Of a stretch of 64,000 nt of DNA, positions 37,201-49,200 are shown one piece after another. The DNA lies in contig OX463809.1 in assembly GCA_949825045.1 (NCBI GenBank), positions 5,235,501-5,299,500 of the forward strand. The letters are read 5' to 3'. The stretch's first letter is position 1. The number at the start of each line of letters is the position of its first letter. The stretch comes from Argyresthia goedartella. Taxonomy: Eukaryota; Arthropoda; Insecta; Lepidoptera; Argyresthiidae. The position numbers and the translations under genes are program-made. The notes below the pieces were generated by a model. The model did no database searches and was not told the DNA's origin. It saw only the letters and a program-made list of their open reading frames with translations.

Positions 37201-40200
37201 ACTTATTGTTAAATTTGGGATCAATAACCGACCGTCTCCGAAGTGTTTTGTTTCGGAAGGAGCTTGTGTCGCGCAGGCAGTCAAACCTCCGGGTTTTGGG
37301 CATTTTGGTATATTTGACTGTAGATTTAATGGCGTGGCATCGTAAGTTATCCCTAATATATAATAGGAACAAGGCTGCCGCATGAAGTGATGTAGAGACA
37401 ACAAGTCATGTCGCTACTTTTTTATTTATTCAAAATTACGATTAAGGAAATATTAGAAATACAAATGTCAAGTAACCGCCTAGAGTTTCGTCAAAAAAAA
37501 AAATAAGAAAGTATAAATCAAAAAGTGAAAATTAACTTAAAACTAAGATAATAGGCCGCCCCGCGTCATATCCTATTTGACAATAATAATTTGCTATTGC
37601 ACCATTTTTATATTGTAATCTTGAATTCCACATAATTTTGTATTTGTATTTCTATGGGTATAATCAATGACCCGAAATAAATAAATAAATAATAATAATA
37701 ATATCCGATCCAAAGGTCCCCATTACACTAGCCGCGTTGCCACGCTGCACCGCAATGGAGATTCTCTGCATAAGATATGACCCAGAGCGACGGTCATAAC
37801 CCCGCTCCCTCAAGCGGCGTCCTATCTCTTTAACGAATGCTTTCCCCTGCACTCCCCAGACCCCAGTGGTTTCCAGAGCGAGCGGAACGAAGAAGTACCG
37901 CCCCAAAAGCACTGAATACTTTACGGTCTTCAACCTTGCGGCCTGTTCCGCGGCGGCTCCGGGGGTGGACACGGTCTAGACGCTAGGTGAGGGGGCAAAA
38001 GTGCAGACACACGTGGCGTCCCAGAGTAATGAACGGTCTCTCTTCCAAGGTATCATGGTCAGGCCATCCGGATGCTTCCCATCGGTCGCGAGTACTTTAG
38101 CTAGAGTTCAATCTACACGACTCATAGATACATATGATGCTATGAGTTAGACCCAGATTTTGGTCGCTAAAATGGTCCTTTCTATTACATTATTATTTAT
38201 ACACTCATGTCCATAATATAGATGTAAACTGCTGCACTTGCACTTCAAGTGAAAAAAGCAGGGAATGTATTATGTTTCTTCGTCATGGATAAGGTGGCTC
38301 GCAAGTAAAATGATCCTTCTACCAGTATCAGTTTTCTCTTTGGGTGAATTTGCTTCCCATCACCCGACGCAGAATCCATTGTATTTGGAGGCGCAAGACG
38401 GTCACATAACCAAATAAATCTTAATTACCATACTTATAAATAAGTAACGGTTTGCTAATTTCTCCATTTCACAATGTTTTATTGTTCGTTTAAGTAGTTT
38501 TTCCGTGGCACTGAAACCGTAAATTAACACACAACGCATGTAAAAGTTTGGTATTGGTGAGCCTCTTGAGTAAATATTTCGTCGCACTTAATCGTTATTT
38601 TAATCGTTTTTGTGAGATGCAGGTTTGTCATATATATAGTTAACCATGGATGTTTGATATTGAAGGCTCTAATGACAAAATGATCCTAAAGACTAAAAAA
38701 ATAAATGATTTCGATTTAAAAAGATATTATTGTAGAAAATGAGAATACAAGTTCATGTATTATTTAACCGGAGAAAGCTAGAACACTGGGAGCTGCAAGG
38801 TCTTTGCCCCGAGGCAGGAACTCCTTAGGATAGTTATAGCTTCATTATATTCCACGCTTTCTTTTATGACGCCGCAAACCAAGCAAAGTTTTCATGGGAA
38901 CTAAAAATTGCAGTTATGGACAGAAGTAGGTGGAATATTTGATTTTCCTGACTTTTGTTCAAATTCTAAAGAACAACAAAAGCTTTACATATTTATATGA
39001 CTGCATATTTGCATAGCAAAAAATTCCCGATCTTTGATTTACATATCTATTCTGGTACTCGTAAAATAGAAGAATACATTGCAGCTGAACAGTAGCAAGT
39101 AGTTGTAACTTACATTGGCACTTAGTGTTTGTTTAATTCTAAGCGCATCAAAGTTATTTGTTATCTTAGATGCATTTATGTAATTAGCCAGTGCCATTTG
39201 TACAAATGTGCGAAGAATCCCTCTAAAATTATATTGTGTGTGTGTATTTATATGTTTCTTACTCTTTCACGCTGAAATAGCTGGACGTTACAATGAACAG
39301 AGTGGTACTTAACGTTAAAATTAAACAAAGAAGTATTTCTAATAACAGACATCCCCTAATTATACAGTGAAATTAAACTTATTGATATTGTAATTATAAG
39401 TAATTACAATTACAATAAATATCAAATAGTAAATAATAAAACATATAAATACCTACAGATATACGTAATATATATGTGTACTATTGAGCTCCGTGGTCTA
39501 ATGGGTTTCACGCTTGCTTCTCACACAGGAGATGCAGGTTCGATTCCTGACCACGTACCAATGAGATAATTAATTTATCTTAAGTATATTATACGGATGT
39601 TCTGTGATAGAAAACATCGTGAGGAAACCTTCATTACTCCATAGCTGACCCCCTATCACGCAAAATGGAGTATTGAATAACTGGCTCAAAGTGGGCACAA
39701 TTGTGCCTCTGCCACCCCGTACGGGAAAAGGCGTGACGCTATGTTATGTTACGTTATGTTATGTTATATATGTACTAAATAAAAATAAATACCTTTATAA
39801 AAATAAAAACCTATATTGTAATTAATCAGTTGTCATCGCCGTCTGGAGGCAACAACTTATCAACAATATTGCGATATAAGATAATATAAGTTGTATAGCT
39901 TATACCCTGACTTTAAATATAAGCATTTTCTTATCCCCTTGATAAAATTTCCTGCAATGCCTTGGTTTGCTGGAAGAAATCTCTTTTTAGAGATAAGCTG
40001 GCCTTTGTACATATGCTTTCTCTTAATGTATCTTTTTAAATAACTATGTTCAATAAAGAATTATGAATTATGAATTATCCCGATAAATAAATGTATGTTT
40101 GTTTTGATTTTAATAGTAGTTTATGTGACTGCTACATAACGGAGGGCATTAATACTCGAGAGTTTTAATGCCTAATTAAAACTCTCGAGTATTAATGCCC

Positions 40201-43200
40201 TCCGTTACATACACTAGTTTATTTACACACATATCATAAGCTCTCTTTGATGTGATCAGGAACCGCATGTTCGACCGGCATTGTGGCATTGATCATTGCT
40301 CTGCAGTTGTTTAGCTTGTTCAGTAGTGCCAACTTCACAGACAAAGTATAATATTTATCCATATAAGTATGTGTATCGTTGTCTAGTACCCAAGATACAG
40401 GGAATCCTAATTTGGGGCTAGATCAATGTGTGTCAATAGTGTCCAAGGTATTATTATTATTATTATTATTATTATAAACTAGGGGCGGCAGGCAGGCGGG
40501 CGTCGGCGTTCGAAATTTGAATGTCATAATTTGACAAATTTGGGTACAGGTCATAATTTATCAATATTCAGATAAGAAATGAGTTTTTACCAAGAAGTTT
40601 AACATTATGCTGGTCGTAACGTGTGGTTTTTGGACGCAGTAAAGAGGGTTTATGATTCGTGTATAGATAAACAAACTTAAAATCTAAACTTAAAGATAAA
40701 CGGTCTTTATATCTAATTCACTAGTAGCAAAACACCCAGTGTGGTTTGACAGACGTGATATAACAACGTTTTCATACAAATATTAAAACTTAGTTAAACT
40801 ATTGCCATAGGCAGTTAATAAGGAAATAATTATGTGAGTCGAGTGACGTGTAAGACAAACCAAGCGCCAGGAAAAAAAATACTGTTCCCGTAGGATGATT
40901 ATTGGATGAAATTTGGAATGAAGCTTATATACTGACTTAAGGTATATATAATAATAATATAATAATAATAGGCTATCTTTTATCCTGGAAAATAAATACT
41001 GTTCCCGTAGCATGATCAATGCCACTAAAAAGCATATATGAAAAGTTTTCACAAATAAAATGAGTAGAGGTAGTCCTGTGCGTATTCGGATGTTATCCGA
41101 TCGTCGCGAATTCAAATCCCATACTGGTAAAATTGGTTTGTATGCTCGCGTTGATCCCGTTTCTCCCGATCCTATAGTGATTTCCTGAAATCCACTATTA
41201 GCGGATGAATACGTCATAGAAGCAAAATTACAGTCCAAAAGATAGTACTTAATTATTTACTTAGATAGTAAGTATCTTTCTGGCTCCCGATACATTATCT
41301 TTTCCATGCTAAGCATATGACTAACATACGTGGAATTATTTACTCCCTCTTCTGGCACATTCCAAAGCATGACGAAAAACCGAATACCACACAAAATCTA
41401 GTATTTTATCAATCTTTTGTCAAAGTTCCAATTCGACGACGAATCAGGTCTGAAGCAGTTAAAGAAACTATGCTCTAGGTTAAGTATACATAGAGCTGTT
41501 TGGATTGAGGTCATGCGTATTCTTATAAGCTTCCTAGTTGAGCCACGGCTTCGTCAAAGCGTCTCTTGACCATACGGTCATACCGTACGTGTACGAAATT
41601 ACCACCTAAAGAATTGGAAAGTACGCAGGGACAGATCGTAGAGTATTACAAAGACACATACTCGTCATAATCTGTATAACCCAGTCAGCGTTGGCTAATT
41701 AGCCGGCTATACTTAGGTTAGCAACTCTTCTAAAATTAGCAGTAAAATGCACAATTTGTAGCTTGAAAGGCCATTTAGGGCAATTTAATTAGTTAAATAC
41801 CTGAAATGAATCTGTTATCTGTTATCTGTTAATCTGTATAGATAATCTGCTGGTTACTCCATCACGCTGAAATATGGTAGCACAATAAAGATAAGCTTTC
41901 ATTTTCGTAGCTCAAGGTCCTTGCAACATCATCCACATTGCCAGGTATGTGTCAGAGCAGTGACAGGGAAAGATGTGTTGCTCAAAACTAACAAAACCGG
42001 TAGAGTATACAGTGATATTTACTCGGTTGTTATCTAGAAACATGCATTTGTCTGTTGACGAGGGTTGCGTGTGGCACAACGTAACCAGATAACACATACG
42101 CGAAGCGACGATAGCTGTGGCTACGGCTGTTGACGAGACTATTGCCAATACTGCTTGACCTACTGCTAACCTGACGATGACTCAGTGATCAGTTGAGGAC
42201 TGAGGATGTCAAGAGCAGCTGCAAAGATTCTCCCCATTTGTTGCCAAAAATAAGGGTAAGTGGTCAGGGCAGGCATATTGGTAAATTAGTTTAGTTCGAA
42301 CTTTTAGCCATCAGCAAACATACACACTATTAGATGCTGTGCTACTGTGGTAACAGTTAACATTACGTATGTTTATGGATGCCTAAGCTGGAGTTAGTAA
42401 TGGTGTGTGTGGGTAATTGTGCATATGTAAGCAGTTGTATTGTATGCTTTATTTAACATCGGCATAATGTTTGTTTCCTTGATGTCTGTATTTACCCATC
42501 CATTGGTTACATACTACTTATACGGTAGCGAATTAGTCTACACTATACTCATTTAACTATTATTATATTTAAGAAATTAAACCCGCCACCATAGTGAATG
42601 CAGCTGAGAATTTCCCATATGAGCATGTTTGTTACGAGAGTCCGTGGGCTGTTGGTTACACGATAGCCTGTCGTGCAGGAGATACGGATTTGATCCCCAG
42701 TGTTGAGCTGACCGATCATATCATGAAGCCCACATCGACCCACTGCTGGGCATAGGCCTCTTCTCTAAAGCGCCAATCTCCCCGGTCCTGTGCTAATCGC
42801 AGCCAGTGGAAACCCGACAACTTGCTGATATCGTCGAACCATCGGGCAGATGGTCTGCCCACTGGGCTTGCCGCTCCCCGTGGCCACCACTCTGTGACTG
42901 CTTTGGTCCACCATCCGTCTTCCCGTCTAGCCAAGTGTCCCGCCCATCTCCACTTCAATCTCGTCATCCGTTTGCCTACATCTGCGACCTTCGTTTTCAG
43001 TCGGATTTCAACGTTTAGCACACGGTCGACGAGAGAGATACCCAACATGGAACGCTCCATCGCTCTTTGTGCTACGTTTATAGAATGCACATTATGGGCA
43101 AGACATATTGGTTATACACATTGGTCTTCAGGCATTGTGGGAGTGAGGATTTGAAGACATCACTTAGTTTCCAGAAAGCATCCCACCCTAATCCGACGCA

Positions 43201-46200
43201 TCTTTCAATCTCCTTAACCTGTGCATCTCGGTCAAAGGATAAGCGATGTCCATTAGAGATCTGATACGCATTCGGCGACGGAGGTCATGCGCAAACCTGA
43301 GCTGCCTGCGCGCCCTGTTAATGTTGACGCCTCTCTCACTCCAATCCAACGTCTTCATAATGTCCTCCAGAACGTGGGAGAATAGTTTCGGTGAGAGAGT
43401 GTTCCCCTGACACCCCGGTCTACAGACATGGAGTCGGTATTTCTATGCAGCTCCCGGAGGGTATCGACTTATCGCATGTAAATGCCGCAGCGATGGAGGG
43501 AGTGGAATATGGCCCAGTGCTCGACGCTGTTGCAGGCCTTTCCATAATCGACAAAAGCGAAACACAAGGACCGGTTGAATTCTCTGCTTTTTTCCATCAG
43601 CTGCTTGACCGCATGGATACGATCCATTGTCGAGTAACCCCTCCGGAAGCCAGCTTGTTCGACAGGCTGGTATTGGTCTAGGGTGGTAGTGAGGCGAGTG
43701 CACAGGACTTTGGCGAATAGTTTGTAGACCTGGGAGAGCAGGCTAATAGGGCGGTAATTGGACAACTTGGATTTGTCCCCCTTTTTGTGAAGGATCGTGA
43801 CGATCGCGTTCTTCCAGGAACCGAGCGTAGCACCCTGAGTAAGAACTTTGATGAAAAGTTTTACGAGAACCTCTTGGACGGGCTTTCCACCTGGCTGTAG
43901 CATCTCGACATACATGCTATCCTCCCCAGTACTCAACTTTATCCGAAGTGGTGGAAGGTAGGTCTTCGCAAAGCTCCGCTGGTGCTGCTCTAGGGTCCGC
44001 TGGGTCTGGAGAGTCTGATTCGCGCGCTTTAGATGCGTATAATCTCCCGTAAAACTCCTCAGCTATCTTTATAATTTCGTCACGATCCGTCACAATGTTT
44101 TCGGCTGTATCCGTCTTGATAAGCTTACTTATCTCCATCTTGTTTTTGTTCAGCTAATTTTGAAAGACTTTTTGACCCATATTGTCCTCGATGGTCGAGG
44201 CAATAGTACGGGTGTTATAAGCCCTGACGTCTTTGCGGATCGCCTTTCTTACAGCCGTATTGGTGTTGTTAACCTCTCTTAGGTCCGATGTGGTGCTGTT
44301 TTTCATTTCCCTTCTCTTCGATAATAGATACAGCGTTTCGGAAGACAATTTTGCCTCCTTGGGTGGTCTTCTCCCCCCTATGTGCTTCTCGGTAGTCGAT
44401 TTTAATATAGAGCAGAGCGCGTGGTTTATTGAGTCCACATCCTGGTTCTCCTCCATTAGCCCTCCATTAGTAATTTGATCATAATGAGAAATCTTCACAT
44501 CTCCAATGTGTATCTGTGTTTCTCCATCTGTAGCGATGGCATTGGCCAAACGATGGCACCACTGTGCTTTGTTATGTTGTTGAAAATATTTCCAAATTAC
44601 TTGAGGTAAAGAGTTAGTAGTGTTGGTAATGGTGGTGGTGGTGTGGTGTTGGCAGACTAGATGCAACGAAATTACCACCTACACATTACCTCACCGGGTC
44701 GCTTGGGGACCTGTGGCCGATATTTAAAAAGTCGGTATCCTTATATAGTTGCAGTTCACCTTCACCCTGATATTTAGTTAATAAAAGCTGATATCCTTGT
44801 CCTTGTTCAGGTCATAAATAACAATGATCACTACTATTTATTACTGAAAAAAATGAAAATAATTCACTCAAAAATACTGTCAAATGCAAGTACCTACTGT
44901 GCACGGTTATAGTTGAGTTCGATATTTATAGCAAGCTTCGATTATTGCTGGAAGCATACGAATTATTACGTCATAATAACCACGTCAACAACTGTAAATG
45001 CAATGTACTTAAAAATTGCAAATATTCGATTTATAAGACAACACGTTTTACAGCTAGATGTCTCAACCCTGACTCGCTATGGAAAAAGTGCATTGCTAAG
45101 TAAACAAACAAAGTATTTTCAGTAAGCCTCACTTCTAAATTGCACGTTACTTATAGCAATAGCCAACAGTCATTGTCCCGCCGACATTTTATAAATTGCT
45201 GTGATAACCACGAATCACAATTTGTTATATTAACAAGTAAGGTGATATGCACACAATGGGTTCCCATGGCTATTAGTGGCGGTAACCTGCGCAGACTAAT
45301 TTGCAGTTAGATGCGCACGGGCTAAGGTTAAGCAGTGGTATAGCAAGTTGTATATTATGTAAGATTATTTTCAATATTGTGACCTAAAACATCTGGTCTT
45401 AGCTCGATACTTTGTTGATAAATCGCCAAACAAGTCCAATGTGGGTCATTATAATAATAATAATAATACCATGGACACCATTTACACACTTTGATCTAAC
45501 CCCAAACTAGGATTCCGTGTATCTTGGGTATTAGACAACGATACATATACTTATATAGAAAAATATTATACTAAGATAAACAATCATGACTAGGGTAAAA
45601 ACATCCGTTCTCATCAAACAAATATTTGCCCCCACCGGGACTCGAATCCGGGGCCCTTGGCTTCGTAGGCAGGGTCACTGCCGACTCGGCCATTCGGGTC
45701 GTCATTAATGATGAATATTTAACTTGGAATGGTAAAGGCTGAATGCGAACCCAAATGGGACTTTACTGCAAATCGAAATCATTACATCTGACTTTTGAGA
45801 CATACTGTGTTACCACAAACAATATTAAACAGCGTTAAACCTCAAAACCAACGCCAAATCGTATACATTTTTGTTTTTAAACCAGTGTTGAACAGTAGTT
45901 AATTTTTTTCGCGGTCAGGCCCATAGTGTTTTGCATTGTGTGTCGTTGTAGGAACTACGAGAGTTGAGTACAATGTCTTACGATAACCAGCGCCCGCAGC
46001 GTGCCGACCCCGCGGGGGTGCTGATGCGGGAACGTGAGGGACAGAGATAGCTACACGCTTTATAAAGCTCTGTCTCTCACCTTTCGCGACAACCCCCCCC
46101 GCGCTTAGCATGCTACGGGTGCTGGACCCGCATGCGCTGGTGATTTGCAACGAACTATAATATGATTAATGGAAATACCTCATGTGAGAATCAACTATTA

Positions 46201-49200
46201 GATTAGTCGTGATTATCTCCATACATAATATTGACCAAGAGACCTGATTACTGCATGCGCCTATGTTCTTATGATAGCTGACGCCTTTCTTGTTATTACG
46301 TAGTAATAGCTAGATTACCATGCCAGCAAACAGGCACGGTGTAGTAATTCAATCAAGGCTCTACAAATGTAATTTATGCTTAAACACGAATGTATCTAGG
46401 ACGTCAGAACTTGAGGCTCTTAAATAAAACATAGTAATAGAGGTTTTAACATTACCAGATTGAATTGACTTTCACATACCTACTAGACATGCGCGAAACA
46501 GTGCAATTCGAAGTAATGGCATCACATTTTGAACCGAGAGATATCACATTATTCCATCACGCCAAACATCAAATATCACACTCCATATAAAGGCTTTCCC
46601 ATCACTTTTGATAACGCGTGATTGAGCCATTCATTTCATCAGCTGGGACGAGATCTGAAACATTGTCCGCTGTATAATCATATTAATCAATTATTTGCGA
46701 AGCCATGAAACAAAATATAGGCCGTTTCCGAATTACTCAAATTGTGATATTGAACTAAATGCAAAGATTTATTGTTATTATTTTGAAGCAAATATTTCAA
46801 ATTACCGTTGAAACAAACTTTGCGTTACTAGCAATAAGGGTAAAATTCGTCGCTCATTGTCAAAGGGATTGTTTTTAGCCCGTATACTACACGAGCTGAT
46901 GCCCGGTCAATATGTGGGGACCCGGACATAGCAGGGAGGTCTGACTCCTGGGCATGGGTAATTCCATTTTTTCCCCTCCAACAAAAAAAAAAGGGTAAAA
47001 TTCGCCCACGCTGCGTCAATGTGTCAATTCTCGTTTAAATCGTGAAAGCCAGAGCAACACCCCCCCCCACACACACACAACGATATTTCGTCCCAGCGCA
47101 ACGGACCGTTATCAATTGAGCCTCGAGCTACATACAATTTTGATTGTTCTCAGGGCTAAGTTATTTGGTTGTGTTTGTTTGTCGCTGAAGTAGCTGAACA
47201 AACAACGATTGCACCCGAACACATCAGCCAAGACTTGATCTTAATTGAGCCACAAGCACACATACTAATTGTAAAGAACTCAGACTTCAACTCATCTGGT
47301 GTGATGCTCTATTCTGTAATATCCAGTGTATGATGACCCTTCGCTATATATGTATCACAGGGCTCAAACTTAGTTAGTTAAATAATTCTGTGGTATAGTG
47401 ATGTGTGACAGCGTGATGCCCGATTCTGTGAAGAATTTTCATGACGCGGTTCTGTGATATGGCTTTTGTGATATTACGAGCATTACCTACACACCTCTAA
47501 TACCTACATCACTATAGAAAATTAGGAGTATCAAAGCTGAAAGAAACTATCAAAGTGATACTTAATTAGCTGACCAAATTTTGGGGCATGATAGCAAACA
47601 TTATTATGAACAACTTTCCCATAGAAACTTATTATTGCAAACGAAAAAAAATTGTGTCTCCATTGTTTAGGAGTAATCGGGATAAAATAAATAATTTGTG
47701 ACCATATGGTTATTTGGGAACGTTTATCGACGACGATAATGACCGACGTTTAATGACCGGTACTATTACTTCCCAAAATAGGGTCAGCTAATTAAAAGTC
47801 GCCCTGCATGTAAATGTATGTATAGTAAGAAACGGAAGTATCGGCTGAAAAATATATATTCCGATCTTGGTAGATGTGTACCACATAGTGAACACACCCC
47901 ACATACGTCTGTACTGTACATAGTAGGTAGAAACGTGTCCTCTCGGTAAGGCGCTCGATGCGGGGCTCAAGTTTAGTGTAGTACCTTCACCGTGGCCCCC
48001 GACCAGCTGACCAGCCGACCAGTCAGGAGTGGAGGCTCAAGGCTGGATCAAGTCGTACTGCATGTAATATATGAACTGATTACAAATTAACTTTAAAAAC
48101 TTGGGGAGAGACGGAGTTTGACTTAGTGTAGTCACCATAGACTTTGAATTGAACCGGAAACTTAGCTGATATAATAAGGGAAATATTAAACTGCACATCA
48201 ATAATACTGATTTGCACAAAAAATATACTGATTTTCACAGCAAATATCAGGACAAAATACTGCGGTAGCTTAAGTGAAGCGTAAAGGGGGTGAAGCGAAG
48301 CCCCCTTTATCCTTCGTATTGGGTTGAACATGTAAGAACAACAAAAATACTTAAAACATAAAATGTATTTTTGCTGATCCCTTATTTTAGCTGTGAAAAT
48401 CAGTATTTTTGCTGTGCGATTAAATACTAGCCATATAATAACATTATATTGTCTAACTAGAGACACGAACGTGCTTTTGTTTGATGTGCATTAACTGAAC
48501 TTATAGGAAATAAATGTAAAACTGATTATAGGTTTTGAAATTAATATTATTAACCCCTCAATGACCCATGACTGCATAGAGGTTATGTTTCCGTTATAGA
48601 TTTTTAATTTTATTACCATGGCAAGAGGTTCAAAATCGCGAAGATTCACAATGGGTTTGGGTTCGTGCGAGGTTAACGCAACTTAGTAACATTTATTATT
48701 TGCCTTCAAGAACATAAACCGCAGAGTTTCTCAAAGGGATTAAAAGACAGTTGTAAGTATTGCTACAGTTGCCAACCACTGGACGAATAAGGAATAGGCA
48801 GGTGTCGCCAACTATCGCGACGAGCAATATGCGTTGTGAGGTTTCTCTCAGAATTACACGTTCATTGTGAAGTTCATATCACGTTGGTAGCTAAAAGGTA
48901 CACATTCATTGTGAAGTTAATATCACGTTGGTAGCTAAAAGGTACACGTTCATTGTGAAGTTAATATCACGTTGGTAGCTAAAAGGTACACGTTCATTGT
49001 GAAGTTAATATCACGTTGGTAGCTAAAAGGTACACGTTCATTGTGAAGTTCATATCACGTTGGTAGCTAAAAGGTACACGTTCATTGTGAAGTTCATATC
49101 ACGTTGGTAGCTAAAAGGTACACGTTCATTGTGAAGTTCATATCACGTTGGTAGCTAAAAGGTACACGTTCATTGTGAAGTTAATATCACGTTGGTAGCT

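Larger units (their letters stand above)
40118..40672 (-). mobile_element. Hairpin-tailed repeat, copy 3, interrupted by a SINE
   Basis: On the minus strand it begins TCTATACACGAATCATAAAC, continues through CGTTACGACCAGCATAATG and ATTCAAATTTCGAACGCCGA, and ends with the long perfect hairpin at 40137-40207 and GCAGTCACATAAACTACTAT. A family C SINE end (40352-40475) splits it between CCTAGTTT and GTCTGTGAAG. It is the fullest copy of the three. Confidence 0.8.

Noticed and set aside
40783..41238. 151-codon minus-strand frame
   Set aside because: Composed of dispersed-repeat sequence with a duplicated segment, and no protein family resemblance.
42806..43681. Plus-strand frames in the 42.8-43.7 kb region
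   Set aside because: Shadows of the minus-strand RTE LINE.
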